From Paenibacillus sp. JZ16 (GTDB lineage Bacteria > Bacillota > Bacilli > Paenibacillales > Paenibacillaceae): DNA of 64,000 bases. Shown one piece after another: positions 17,202 through 25,077 of the stretch. The translations under genes were made by a program, and so were the position numbers. The notes under the pieces are model-generated. The model had not been told where the DNA came from and made no database searches. It worked only from the letters and a program-made list of their open reading frames with translations. The stretch covers positions 6,018,001 through 6,082,000 of the forward strand of contig NZ_CP017659.1 of assembly GCF_015326965.1 (NCBI RefSeq). Reading direction: 5' to 3'. How positions within the stretch are numbered: position 1 is the stretch's first letter; every line of letters begins with the position of its first letter.

Positions 17202-17978
17202 TCATTGGATCGATCTGCGGATAACACCGTCAAGAATTTGAGCCACATGAGATGGTCCTTGCTCCAGATCCTGTTGATCCAGGGTAACCCAGGAGTGCTG
17301 TTCATCCATATCAAGGGATCGCTGGAGCCAGCCCGATACCCCTCTGCCTCTGCGGTCGACTTCGACCAGGACGGAAATCCCTTCCTGCTCCGGATACAGA
17401 ATCAATTCAAGCTCTTTGATATGGCCGGCATAAGAGGAGCCAGGATAAAATTCAATTTCTTGCACAAAAGGAACGCCCTGGCCTAATCTCGGGTGATATT
17501 CACATGTGGCCATTTTGAAGCTGAAGCCAAGTTCTTCCACGGCGTCAAAAACAACGGATGCGCCTTCGTCCGGTTCAACGTCGATAAAATCACGGTCCTT
17601 CGGATCGATGGCATTGTCGATATCAAGGCCGGTATGGATCCATACCGGCTGCCGCGAAATGGTGAGCGGCGTTTCCAGCGGCAGGGCAAAAGAGAATGGT
17701 ATTTCTTGTTGATCGCCAGGCTTTAACGTGAGGCGGCTGGAGACATTGATTTTGGCAAGGGTATAGGATTCTATGTACTTCTTGTCGTCGCTTTCCCTGG
17801 TGTATTCCGTCATCACTTTCAAGTAAATACGGTCGACCGTCTGCTCTACGTTTCCTCCTTTAATGTGAATGACGCCGCGTACTTCTTCACCTGGATAATA
17901 GGAGGATTTTTCGAGATGCGTATCGATCTGGGCTGCTCCAATTCCTACACTGGCTAGCATTTTGTTAAAAAACGACAT
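17202..17978 (-). CDS. spo0M: Spo0M-type sporulation control protein
   Basis: A 258-residue cytoplasmic protein of the Spo0M family (arrestin-like beta-sandwich fold). The N-terminal sequence MSFFNKMLASVGIGAAQIDTH and the motif YYPGEEVRGVIHIKGG are typical, as is the length. In Bacillus subtilis Spo0M influences early sporulation through the Spo0 pathway and links to cytoskeletal proteins. The frame extends five codons further, to an ATG at 17993, but that extension contains the GGAGGT ribosome-binding site, 7 bases before the ATG ending at 17978, so the shorter start is right. A minus-strand TATAAT lies at 18020-18015. Monocistronic. Confidence 0.92.
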   Translation of the reverse strand: MSFFNKMLASVGIGAAQIDTHLEKSSYYPGEEVRGVIHIKGGNVEQTVDRIYLKVMTEYTRESDDKKYIESYTLAKINVSSRLTLKPGDQQEIPFSFALPLETPLTISRQPVWIHTGLDIDNAIDPKDRDFIDVEPDEGASVVFDAVEELGFSFKMATCEYHPRLGQGVPFVQEIEFYPGSSYAGHIKELELILYPEQEGISVLVEVDRRGRGVSGWLQRSLDMDEQHSWVTLDQQDLEQGPSHVAQILDGVIRRSIQ

Positions 17979-18208
17979 AAAAGATACCTCCATAAGAGAA
18001 TGTATGATAATGGAATTATACGCTGGAAGATTGCCTCTGGTTTCCGAATTGCAAAAATATTTTTTTGCAGTTTACGTAGTGAAGATATTGACTCCCTGGA
18101 AGCTGAAGAATAGCCATGAAATCAGGAAAAAGAGTACAGCCCGTTAGCATTCGCAGGTTCGGCATGGTATATTGGACACGATACCATTAAGGATGGAGCA
18201 TTCAAGGC

Positions 18209-19810
18209 ATGAGCGAACAACAACGTTCCGGACAAGGAACCAAAAATAACAAATCAACGGCATACGGAAAGAAGCCGGGTGATAAGGCGGCTGCGAACCA
18301 AACAGGGGCCAAGCCGGCTTTTAAGCGCGAACATAGGAAGAACAAGGATTCGTTATCGGCTTCATCGTATTCGAAGGCGAAACCGTCCGATAAATATAAG
18401 CAAGGAGTACGCGGGCCACGGCCTTCATCCGGACGTGAGCACGCAGATGAGCTGCAAGCAGGCGACATTATTGTCGTTACGATCAAACGGCTTGGCATTA
18501 ACGGCGAAGGGGTCGGTTATTACCGCCGCAAGGCGGTGTTTATTGACGGAGCAATCACGAACGAAGTTGTCAAAGCCGAGGTGAAAGAGGTCCAGCCTAA
18601 ATTTATCAAGGCACAGCTGGTAGAAGTGGAGAAGCGATCGCCTTACCGGATAGAACCTCCTTGTCCGGTATTCGGCATCTGTGGCGGCTGCCAAATTCAG
18701 CATATCTCCTATGAGGGACAGCTGCAGGCTAAGACGGATATTGTGCGTGAGGCGTTCAGCCGGTATGCAGGACGGGACGATGTGAAGTTTAAGCCGATCC
18801 TCGGCATGGAGCACCCATGGAATTACCGGAACAAAGCGCAGCTTCAGCTGAAACGGAAGGGCCACGAAGTGATCGCAGGGCTCTATGAAGCGGACAGCCA
18901 TACGATTGTGGACATTAGCGGCTGCCCGATTCAGCATCCGAAGGTGAATGAAGCGGTGGAGAAGGTCAAATCCGTCCTCGAAGAGTTGCGGATTCCGCTG
19001 CACAAGGAGAATGGAAACAAGGACGGCGTTCGGACGATTGTGGTTCGTCACGGCTTCCAATCCGGGGAGCTTCAGGTGACGCTGGTGACGGCCGGAAGCA
19101 AGCTGCCAAGGCAGGAGGATCTCGTTCGCATGCTGCGCCTTACCATTCCGGAGGTGAGCGGGATTTCACTCAATATTAACCCCAAGAAAACCTCACTCAT
19201 CTTCGGAGACCGGACAATCTCGCTCTGGGGAGCCGAGAGCATGCAGGAATCGCTGAGTGACCTGCAATTCTCGCTGTCGCCCAGAGCGTTCTTCCAGCTG
19301 AATCCGCAGCAGACGGTCAAGCTGTATGAGTCGGTCCGGGGGGCAGCCGGATTGACGGGGAAGGAAACCGTCATCGACGCCTACTGCGGAACGGGCACGA
19401 TCGGCCTGTGGCTTGCGCCTTATGCCCAGGAGGTGCGCGGGATCGAGACGATCCCCGAAGCCGTCGAGGATGCCAAGGCCAATGCGCAGCGAAACGGACG
19501 GGCTAATGCGAGCTTTCACGTCGGTCAGGCAGAGGAACTGCTGCCGCGCTGGATCAAGGAGGGTTTGAAGCCGGACGTCATCATTGCCGACCCGCCGCGT
19601 ACCGGCCTGGACTCGCGCTTCCTGGAGACGGTGCTCCGCACCAAGCCGAAGCGGTTTGTATACGTATCCTGCAATCCCTCGACCTTGGCGAAAGATTGCA
19701 AGGTGCTGCTTGACGGCGGTTATGAGCTCGATTGGGTGCAGCCGGTCGACATGTTCCCGCAGACAAGCCATGTGGAGGCGGTAACGCTGTTGATCAGGAA
19801 AGACAATTAA
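18209..19810 (+). CDS. rlmD: 23S rRNA (uracil-5-)-methyltransferase, RlmCD/RumA type
   Basis: A 533-residue SAM-dependent RNA methyltransferase that puts a methyl on C5 of uridines in 23S rRNA (U747/U1939 in the Bacillus RlmCD). An unusual Lys/Ala/Ser-rich N-terminal extension of about 80 residues precedes a TRAM RNA-binding domain (about 84-145, GINGEGVGYYRRKAVFIDGA). Next come Cys residues of the Fe-S motif (CPVFGICGGCQIQH) and the methyltransferase fold with DAYCGTGTIGLWLA (SAM site), ADPPRTGLDSR and the catalytic-Cys segment VSCNPSTLAKD. Typical members are about 455-460 residues, so the extension is extra and probably RNA-binding through its many basic residues. Alternative name: RumA/TrmA family protein; the exact uridine targets cannot be told from sequence. 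Confidence 0.92.
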   Translation: MSEQQRSGQGTKNNKSTAYGKKPGDKAAANQTGAKPAFKREHRKNKDSLSASSYSKAKPSDKYKQGVRGPRPSSGREHADELQAGDIIVVTIKRLGINGEGVGYYRRKAVFIDGAITNEVVKAEVKEVQPKFIKAQLVEVEKRSPYRIEPPCPVFGICGGCQIQHISYEGQLQAKTDIVREAFSRYAGRDDVKFKPILGMEHPWNYRNKAQLQLKRKGHEVIAGLYEADSHTIVDISGCPIQHPKVNEAVEKVKSVLEELRIPLHKENGNKDGVRTIVVRHGFQSGELQVTLVTAGSKLPRQEDLVRMLRLTIPEVSGISLNINPKKTSLIFGDRTISLWGAESMQESLSDLQFSLSPRAFFQLNPQQTVKLYESVRGAAGLTGKETVIDAYCGTGTIGLWLAPYAQEVRGIETIPEAVEDAKANAQRNGRANASFHVGQAEELLPRWIKEGLKPDVIIADPPRTGLDSRFLETVLRTKPKRFVYVSCNPSTLAKDCKVLLDGGYELDWVQPVDMFPQTSHVEAVTLLIRKDN

Positions 19811-19824
19811 AGCGGAGATATTGC

Positions 19825-19853
19825 AAAGAGGGGCGAAAGAGCCCCTCTTTTTT
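19825..19853 (+). terminator. Terminator after the rRNA methyltransferase
   Basis: A perfect 10-bp stem (19825-19834 with 19841-19850) with the A-tract and T-tract continuing it. Confidence 0.92.
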
Positions 19854-20069
19854 CATTGTTATAGCAGGACACTTGAGACATCACATTACAAGATTATGGA
19901 ACAAGACCGTTTGTAGTGAATATTGACCAATTCCAGTCCGCTTCGGTCGACAACACTCATTTTCTATGATATGGTAGCAAGTAATTAGGCATTTCGTTCC
20001 CTTGGGACGAGGTGCCTTCTCGCATATTTATAGCCGTTTTACATTAAATGTCTATCTGGAGGTGATGCA

Positions 20070-20150
20070 ATGGTGCTCCTGATTTCCCCGCTACGGGGGG
20101 AGAAATCCGTAGTTCATTATGGACGATCGATGGAGAGTGCACCCAAATAA
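20070..20150 (+). CDS. Possible 26-codon ORF upstream of L25/ctc
   Basis: A short open frame (MVLLISPLRGEKSVVHYGRS...) whose ATG is preceded by an excellent GGAGGTGATG site. It ends in TAA at 20148-20150, only about 10 bases before the ribosome-binding site of the L25 gene. An inverted repeat within it (TTTCCCCGCTACGGGGGGAGAAA, given as 20-base arm halves at 20083-20105) could form a hairpin in the leader RNA. It may be a leader peptide regulating the ribosomal protein gene or simply a chance frame; I recognise no family. Confidence 0.35.
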   Translation: MVLLISPLRGEKSVVHYGRSMESAPK

Positions 20151-20175
20151 CGATAATCTGAGGAGTGTTGTTGAG

Positions 20176-20751
20176 ATGAGAGTAAATTTACGAGCAGAAA
20201 CGCGCGCCGCGATGAACAAAACTGGACTTAAGCAGCTTCGTCTTTCGGGACGAATTCCGGCGGTTGTATTTGGCACAGGGGAAAACAATATGATGATTCA
20301 ACTGTCCACCAAAGAATTCGGCAAATGGGCAAGGAACGGCAAGGGAGGAATCCTTGAGCTCCATTTTGACGATCGGGAGCCGCTTCCGGTTTTGCTGGAG
20401 TCCGTTCAGCGTGATCCAATTACTCGTGAATACATTCATGTCGACTTTTTGCGCATCAATATAAATGAAGTTGTTCGGACGAGAGTAAATCTCGATTACA
20501 TCGGCGCCGCCAAGGGAGCCAAACTTGGAGGCGTCGTCCAAATTCAAAGCACGTTCATCGAGATTGAGTCTTTCCCTGACCGTATTCCTGCCATCATTCC
20601 AGTTGATATCAGCGAACTGGATATCGGGAATTCCTTACACGTCGGGGATCTTAAACTGCCCGACGGGGTCGTGCTGATCTCTTCGGCAAACGAACTGCTC
20701 GTGTCGGTGGTGACACCGAAAGTCCAGTCGGAGCAACCGGAGGCTATGTAA
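20176..20751 (+). CDS. rplY: 50S ribosomal protein L25 / general stress protein Ctc
   Basis: A 191-residue long-form L25 (CTC family). The N-terminal domain (RAETRAAMNKTGLKQLRLSGRIPAVVFG) binds 5S rRNA in the large subunit, and the extra C-terminal domain (about residues 95-185) is the TL5/CTC extension. The frame runs back to 20119, but AGGAG at 20161-20165 and homology of the first residues mark the ATG at 20176. In Bacillus this protein is made under stress and associates with the ribosome. Most Ctc proteins start with about MAxxLxAexR and are 180-230 residues, in agreement. A short ORF with a strong ribosome-binding site precedes it. Confidence 0.93.
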   Translation: MRVNLRAETRAAMNKTGLKQLRLSGRIPAVVFGTGENNMMIQLSTKEFGKWARNGKGGILELHFDDREPLPVLLESVQRDPITREYIHVDFLRININEVVRTRVNLDYIGAAKGAKLGGVVQIQSTFIEIESFPDRIPAIIPVDISELDIGNSLHVGDLKLPDGVVLISSANELLVSVVTPKVQSEQPEAM

Positions 20752-20760
20752 TTTCTGCTG

Positions 20761-20809
20761 CCGGCGATTACTTCCCGATACTCCATCGGGAAGCGATCGC
20801 CGGTTTTTT
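20761..20809 (+). terminator. Terminator after L25/ctc
   Basis: A long stem in two blocks (20761-20768 with 20796-20803; 20771-20779 with 20785-20793) and six T at 20804-20809. Confidence 0.95.
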
Positions 20810-20955
20810 GCGTAAAATTTGATCAGAATCCGGAACTTTCCATCAAGTGAGACTAGGCTTGTCCGTCATTATTATTGTACACTCAAGTCATGTGAACTGC
20901 GGTCTGTCGCTTATTCGGCAGCTGCATACTAAGCCAATGAAGGAAGTGTCGAACC

Positions 20956-21660
20956 ATGAATGCAGAATCCGTTATGGCGGAGCTTGAAGCGCTAGGCAAG
21001 GAACGGCTCAAGAAAATGTATCTGTCCAATGGGGCGCGTGAACCGCTCTTTGGCGTGGCGACAGGTGCCATGAAGCCGATGGCCAAGAAAATTAAAATCA
21101 ATCAGCAACTGGCTGAGCAGCTTTATGCCACCGGGAACTACGACGCCATGTACTTTGCCGGCATCATTGCAGACCCTAAAGCGATGACGGCAGCGGATTA
21201 TAATCGCTGGATGGATGCGGCCTATTTTTATATGCTGTCCGATTATGTGGTTGCCGTAACGTTGGCAGAGGCAGATATTGCGCAAGACGTTGCCGATCAA
21301 TGGATCGCAAGCGGCGAAGAGCTCAGAATGTCGGCGGGGTGGAGCTGTTACTGCTGGCTGCTCGGCAGCAGACCGGATCGTGAGTTCCCGGAGAGCAAAA
21401 TCTCGGCCATGCTCGAACTGGTGGAAAAGACCATTCACGAGTCTCCGGACCGAACGAAATCCGCAATGAATAATTTCATGTACACTGCAGCCATCTCCTA
21501 TTTGCCGCTTCATGATAAGGCGGTTGAGACCGCAAAGGCCGTAGGACCGGTAGAAATGAAGCGGGACAATAAGAGCAAGTTCCTGAACGCTTCCGAAAAT
21601 ATTAGGAAAGAAGTCGAGAGAGGGAAACTAGGTTTTAAACGCAAGTATGTGAGATGTTAA
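20956..21660 (+). CDS. AlkD-like DNA alkylation repair protein
   Basis: A 234-residue all-helical protein of the HEAT-repeat DNA glycosylase family (AlkC/AlkD superfamily). Relevant segments are FGVATGAMKPMAKKIKINQQLA near the N terminus and the RMSAGWSCYCWLLGSRPD region, where family members place the aromatic residues contacting the DNA lesion. AlkD enzymes remove bulky or cationic alkyl-purines without flipping the base. Some family members are not enzymes, so activity is a family-based guess. A ribosome-binding site (AAGGAAGTG) precedes the ATG. It stands alone, not with an ada or alkA gene. Confidence 0.82.
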   Translation: MNAESVMAELEALGKERLKKMYLSNGAREPLFGVATGAMKPMAKKIKINQQLAEQLYATGNYDAMYFAGIIADPKAMTAADYNRWMDAAYFYMLSDYVVAVTLAEADIAQDVADQWIASGEELRMSAGWSCYCWLLGSRPDREFPESKISAMLELVEKTIHESPDRTKSAMNNFMYTAAISYLPLHDKAVETAKAVGPVEMKRDNKSKFLNASENIRKEVERGKLGFKRKYVRC

Positions 21661-21724
21661 ACCATGTTTTTAATCGGCGGATTTGATGGAAGACCTATAG
21701 AAGGCGGTGTTTTGCTGCCTTCTT

Positions 21725-22153
21725 TTAAATATCCTTTTTCATATAGTAATGCGTATGCCGTCCGGCATTCTCGATCTGGCCATATACCTCATACCCCTGC
21801 TTGATGTAAAAATCCAAGGCTTGGAAGCTCAATGTATCCAATTTAACAAACTCGCATTGTTTCTCTTTCGCTATTTTTTCCGCCTCGTTTAACAGCTTGG
21901 CGCCGTACGCCGATTTACGGAAAGCTTCATCCACGAACAAGTAGTGGATCTCCAGCCAGTTCCAGCATATTTCCCCCACAATTCCGCCCAAAATCTGACC
22001 GTCCGCATTCCTCAACAATAGGTTTACTTCCTCATAACGGCCCTTTAAGTCGTCTGGGAAATGCTTGAGATTATACTTAATCATTTGGTTCCTTACGTAA
22101 TTTATGTCGGCGCTGTTTGATTCTGCAGTTTCATTAGTAAAATAAATTTGCAT
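21725..22153 (-). CDS. GNAT-family N-acetyltransferase
   Basis: A 142-residue acetyltransferase of the GNAT fold. The acetyl-CoA-binding region is recognisable as LFVDEAFRKSAYGAKLLNEAE (the R/Q-x-x-G/A loop in modified form, RKSAYGA), followed by the typical C-terminal LDTLSFQALDFYIKQGYEVYG where the Tyr often acts as general acid. GGAGC precedes the ATG on the minus strand. The acceptor substrate is unknown; the family includes antibiotic-, peptide- and polyamine-modifying enzymes. It lies back-to-back with the erm locus, with about 200 bases between. Confidence 0.88.
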   Translation of the reverse strand: MQIYFTNETAESNSADINYVRNQMIKYNLKHFPDDLKGRYEEVNLLLRNADGQILGGIVGEICWNWLEIHYLFVDEAFRKSAYGAKLLNEAEKIAKEKQCEFVKLDTLSFQALDFYIKQGYEVYGQIENAGRHTHYYMKKDI

Positions 22154-22306
22154 AAGGTTTGCTCCTTCTGGTATGCCAGATCTGTGGTATGTGTAGGATA
22201 CGAAATCGGTTTATTCCTATCCTTCTCAAGATATCATAGCTTTCGAGTGGATCGGCGGTAAAAAATCTTTTTAAAAGAATGTACCCGTGAGGCAACGGGA
22301 TGCCTA

Positions 22307-22315
22307 TGCTATACT
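22307..22315 (+). promoter_or_regulatory. Extended -10 promoter of the erm leader
   Basis: TGC followed by TATACT at 22310-22315 (extended -10). No good -35 is visible at the right distance, as is common with this promoter type. Transcription would start near 22322, 40 bases before the leader peptide. Confidence 0.5.
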
Positions 22316-22361
22316 GAGGTTGTTATTTGATTCGCTTCATCTAAGGGAGGATTGTCCTTAC

Positions 22362-22394
22362 ATGTGTTGCATCGCATTCATACGTATTCGTTAA
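22362..22394 (+). CDS. Erm leader peptide MCCIAFIRIR (macrolide-sensing attenuator)
   Basis: A ten-residue open frame with AAGGGAGG 11 bases upstream of its ATG, ending TAA, located 105 bases before an Erm methyltransferase gene. Its last three sense codons are Arg-Ile-Arg. This fits the Arg-x-Arg ('+x+') motif at which erythromycin-bound ribosomes stall, best known from the ErmD/ErmK leader (MRLR). Stalling on such peptides opens the downstream RNA so that the methylase start can be read. The sequence is my reading; the mechanism is by analogy. Confidence 0.75.
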   Translation: MCCIAFIRIR

Positions 22395-22492
22395 TGATGG
22401 TACAGAACATCTAGATCCATCCATTTTCATGTAAAAATGCGAAGGATTATTTGTGCTGTGCCTTTTTCATTACTATACGAATGAATGAGGTG
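22374..22492 (+). promoter_or_regulatory. Translational attenuator between leader peptide and erm
   Basis: Blocks inside the leader-coding region are complementary to the segment that ends at the methylase ribosome-binding site: CATTCA (22375-22380) with TGAATG (22482-22487), CGTA (22383-22386) with TACG (22476-22479), and TAATG (22392-22396) with CATTA (22468-22472). In the uninduced state this pairing would partly mask GAGGTG at 22487-22492; ribosome stalling over the leader would free it. Confidence 0.6.
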
Positions 22493-22499
22493 CTTTTTT

Positions 22500-23366
22500 G
22501 TGTTTAAACATAATAAAAATAGTCGGAAAAAGCCGAAGAAACCGTCTAACTTTTCCGCTCAGCATTTATTAATCAGCAAACGGCTGATTCATGAGATGAT
22601 CGATTTGGCCCGGATCCAATCCACCGATACCGTTCTCGATATCGGGGCGGGCACAGGGGCATTAACCTTTCCGCTGGCAGAGAAGGCGGCACACGTGCTC
22701 GCGATCGAGACAGATCCGGCGTTTATTGATAAACTGTTCAGCAAGATAAAAGATGGCAGCAACATTCGCGTTAACCCGTCTGATTTCCTGGAGGTTCATC
22801 TTCCGAAAAGTCCGTTTGCCGTCGTGGCGAATATTCCGTATTCGATCACCACAGCGATCATGGCGAAGCTGCTGGATCATCCCGGCGTGCCGCTGCAGCG
22901 AGCCGTGCTGCTTGTGGAGAAGGGGGCAGCCAAACGTTTTACGGCAGTTCCGGTTCAAGATCCGCGTATCTTAAGCTGGAGGATGCATTATGACATACGG
23001 CTCGTGCGGACCGTATCGCCTCAACATTTTGCGCCGCCTCCCAAAGTGGATTCCGCTATTCTAGCCATCAACCGGAGGAAAAAGCCGCTCATTGCCACGC
23101 AGCATCAACCGAAGTTTAGAGCGCTGGCAGCCTACGGATTGCGGGACCCGAGGCTGCCGTTATTCGCGTCTCTGGCGGGTGTGTTCACGCCTCCTCAGAT
23201 TACGAAGCTGGTCCGAATGCTGGGGGTGGATCGGGAGCTCCCCATCGGGAGGCTGAACGAAGAGCAGTGGGGGACTGTATTCCATACGATGCTCCAGCAT
23301 GTGCCTTCGAACCGTTGGCCCAAATTAACTGCAAGCTCTAAAGGGAAATCCAAAAAAAGAGAATAA
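22500..23366 (+). CDS. erm: Erm-family 23S rRNA (adenine-N6)-methyltransferase
   Basis: A 288-residue SAM-dependent methyltransferase of the KsgA/Erm family. NFSAQHLL and DTVLDIGAGTGALT (SAM motif I), IETDPAFIDKL, and the catalytic motif IV NIPYSITT identify it as Erm rather than KsgA, as do the C-terminal FAPPPKVDSAIL and FTPPQ. Erm enzymes dimethylate A2058 of 23S rRNA and give resistance to macrolides, lincosamides and streptogramin B. The closest group by eye is ErmD/ErmK of Bacillus. The start is a GTG with GAGGTG 7 bases upstream; an ATG at 22485 would overlap that site. A basic tail (SKGKSKKRE) ends the protein. Leader peptide and complementary RNA upstream indicate drug-inducible expression. 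Codon use matches the neighbours and there is no mobile element nearby, so it looks intrinsic. Confidence 0.92.
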   Translation: MFKHNKNSRKKPKKPSNFSAQHLLISKRLIHEMIDLARIQSTDTVLDIGAGTGALTFPLAEKAAHVLAIETDPAFIDKLFSKIKDGSNIRVNPSDFLEVHLPKSPFAVVANIPYSITTAIMAKLLDHPGVPLQRAVLLVEKGAAKRFTAVPVQDPRILSWRMHYDIRLVRTVSPQHFAPPPKVDSAILAINRRKKPLIATQHQPKFRALAAYGLRDPRLPLFASLAGVFTPPQITKLVRMLGVDRELPIGRLNEEQWGTVFHTMLQHVPSNRWPKLTASSKGKSKKRE

Positions 23367-23424
23367 TAACGGGGATATCCGTCGTTTCTAATACGATCAT
23401 TTATAAAATGTTCGCAGAATTCGC

Positions 23425-23456
23425 TTGACCCTGACACTAGTGTCAGGGTTTACAAT
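23425..23456 (+). promoter_or_regulatory. MerR-type promoter with a perfect 20-bp palindrome
   Basis: TTGACC at 23425-23430 and TACAAT at 23451-23456 are separated by 20 bases, longer than the normal 17. The spacer carries the perfect palindrome CCCTGACACTAGTGTCAGGG (23429-23448). Over-long spacers over a palindrome are the mark of promoters activated by MerR proteins, which untwist the DNA. The next gene codes a MerR regulator, so this is probably its own operator. Confidence 0.85.
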
Positions 23457-23490
23457 GAAATCGAATCGTTCATCCAGGAGGCGAAAAAGC

Positions 23491-23868
23491 ATGAAAATCG
23501 GAGAACTTGCAGCCCGTACAGGCGTCAGCATCCGTTCGCTTCGATACTACGAACAGCAAGGATTGCTTATGCCGGTTCGCAACGAGAACGGGTACCGGGA
23601 GTATTCGATTCTCGCAGAAGAACAGGTGCGTACCATCCAGTTATATTTGAATCTGGGATTGTCCACCGAGCAGATCGCGGGTTTCCTGCATTGCGTCTTG
23701 AAAAATAAAGAGGCGTTTTGCGCGGAAGTGTTTCCGATTTTTCGTCAAAAAATTGCAGAGATCGATGCGCAAATCCACCAGCTGAACCATATCAAGATGA
23801 ATCTGGAGGAACGCATGCAATCGATTCTGGAGGAACGAGAATCGGAAGAAGCGGAGGAATGCAAATGA
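23491..23868 (+). CDS. MerR-family regulator of a thioredoxin gene
   Basis: A 125-residue regulator with an N-terminal winged helix (MKIGELAARTGVSIRSLRYYEQQGLL), the dimerising coiled coil after about residue 80, and Cys68 and Cys77 at the hinge between the two. The paralogue at 26186 has Cys68 and Cys78 at matching places. AGGAGG precedes the ATG by 9; the track-length frame starting 22 codons earlier lies on the promoter and is not the gene. The gene overlaps the thioredoxin start by four bases (ATGA), so the two are translationally coupled. The palindromic promoter just upstream suggests autoregulation. In the AdhR/NmlR branch of MerR proteins a Cys senses electrophiles or nitric oxide; with a thioredoxin as target, a thiol or redox signal is likely here. 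Confidence 0.88.
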   Translation: MKIGELAARTGVSIRSLRYYEQQGLLMPVRNENGYREYSILAEEQVRTIQLYLNLGLSTEQIAGFLHCVLKNKEAFCAEVFPIFRQKIAEIDAQIHQLNHIKMNLEERMQSILEERESEEAEECK

Positions 23869-24185
23869 GTTTACCACGAATAGATGCAGCCAGCTTTCAA
23901 GACGCGATTAAACAGAATGGAGTCACTCTGGTTGAATTTGGAGCCACATGGTGCCCGCCGTGCAAGGTGCTGCTACCCATTCTGGAAGAGCTGAGTCAGG
24001 AAGAAGCGGGTCGCCTGGATGTCTATCAGGTGGATTGTGACGAATCCCCGGAGCTTGCCGCTCAATTCGGTATTATGTCCATGCCGACGGTGATCGTGTT
24101 TCATAACGGAGAACCGGCAGACAAACTGATTGGACTTCGACCTAAGAGTGTGTACCAAGCGGCGCTAGGCCGTTATGTCTCATAG
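23865..24185 (+). CDS. Thioredoxin-family protein
   Basis: A 106-residue single-domain thioredoxin with the active-site motif WCPPC (residues about 28-32) in the standard context VEFGATWCPPCKVLLPILEEL and the cis-proline loop MSMPTVIVF. It carries WCPPC rather than the WCGPC of the main cellular thioredoxin, a variant that changes redox potential. GGAGG lies 7 bases before the ATG at 23865; the upstream in-frame ATG at 23859 is too close to that site. No signal peptide, so it acts in the cytoplasm, reducing disulfides. It forms a two-gene operon with the MerR regulator, overlapping it by four bases. Confidence 0.92.
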   Translation: MSLPRIDAASFQDAIKQNGVTLVEFGATWCPPCKVLLPILEELSQEEAGRLDVYQVDCDESPELAAQFGIMSMPTVIVFHNGEPADKLIGLRPKSVYQAALGRYVS

Positions 24186-24208
24186 AATCGAATATAGATT
24201 GATTGAGC

Positions 24209-24250
24209 GAAAACGCCTCTGTTGTTTGATGACACAGAGGCGTTTTCTAT
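24209..24250 (+). terminator. Terminator after the merR-thioredoxin operon
   Basis: A 13-bp stem (24209-24221 with 24235-24247) whose A-rich and T-rich ends form part of the stem. Confidence 0.85.
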
Positions 24251-24327
24251 TGAGGAAGAGGGCATTATACGCCGTGTATCGAATTCTTATATAGCAACCG
24301 TAATTCGCTGCCGAAGGAGATACTTTC

Positions 24328-25005
24328 ATGAGATCAAGAAGGAAAATCATATCTCTTCTGACTATCATCGTACTAAGCTGTCTTGCCATGAGCTTGGTAG
24401 ACGCGGTGATCCGTCCGGATTATGCCGTAAAATCCGCCATCAAGATCATCCTGTTTCTGACATTACCGATTGGTTACGCCGTGATCGCCGGCGGGGTATC
24501 GTTTCGGAGGTTGTTCACCTTCGAGAGAAAAGGCCTCCTGATGTCCTTGCTGCTGGGATTCGGCGTATTCACGATCATACTCGGCGGATATTTTTTGTTG
24601 AGTCCTTTATTTGATTTCACCAACGTAACAGGAGCCTTACAGGAAAACTTGGGGGTAAACGCAGGCAATTTTGTGTTTGTAGCCCTTTACATATCGATTG
24701 CGAATTCACTGCTGGAGGAGTTCTTTTTCCGGGGTTTTGCTTTTTTTACGCTGAAGGAGCAGGTCGGACGACGGTTTGCTTATCTATTCAGTGCCGGGGC
24801 CTTTGCCGTGTACCATATTGCGATGATGTCCAGCTGGTTCTCGGTAGGGCTATTCCTCTTATTAATCGCCGGTCTGGTTGTCGCGGGCCTACTGTTTAAC
24901 TGGTTGAATGAGCGTAGCGGCAATATTTACGCATCTTGGATGGTCCATATGTTTGCCAATCTTGCCATTAACACCATCGGATTTATGCTGTTTGGGATCA
25001 TCTGA
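24328..25005 (+). CDS. CPBP-family intramembrane metalloprotease
   Basis: A 225-residue membrane protein with about seven hydrophobic helices and the CPBP (CaaX protease/bacteriocin-processing, Abi) motifs: LLEEFFFRGF with the paired glutamates and arginine near residue 130, and the later AVYHI and HMFANLAINT with the zinc-liganding or catalytic His and Asn. Some relatives process peptides or bacteriocin immunity; others have unknown substrates. GGAG precedes the ATG. Monocistronic, after a terminator. No peptide gene is adjacent that could be its substrate. Confidence 0.88.
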   Translation: MRSRRKIISLLTIIVLSCLAMSLVDAVIRPDYAVKSAIKIILFLTLPIGYAVIAGGVSFRRLFTFERKGLLMSLLLGFGVFTIILGGYFLLSPLFDFTNVTGALQENLGVNAGNFVFVALYISIANSLLEEFFFRGFAFFTLKEQVGRRFAYLFSAGAFAVYHIAMMSSWFSVGLFLLLIAGLVVAGLLFNWLNERSGNIYASWMVHMFANLAINTIGFMLFGII

Positions 25006-25077
25006 TGAAGGATTAAATTTGTGTGCGGATAAATATATGCCTGCCAAGGCAGGGGGAATTTTAAGGAGGCGTTTTAA

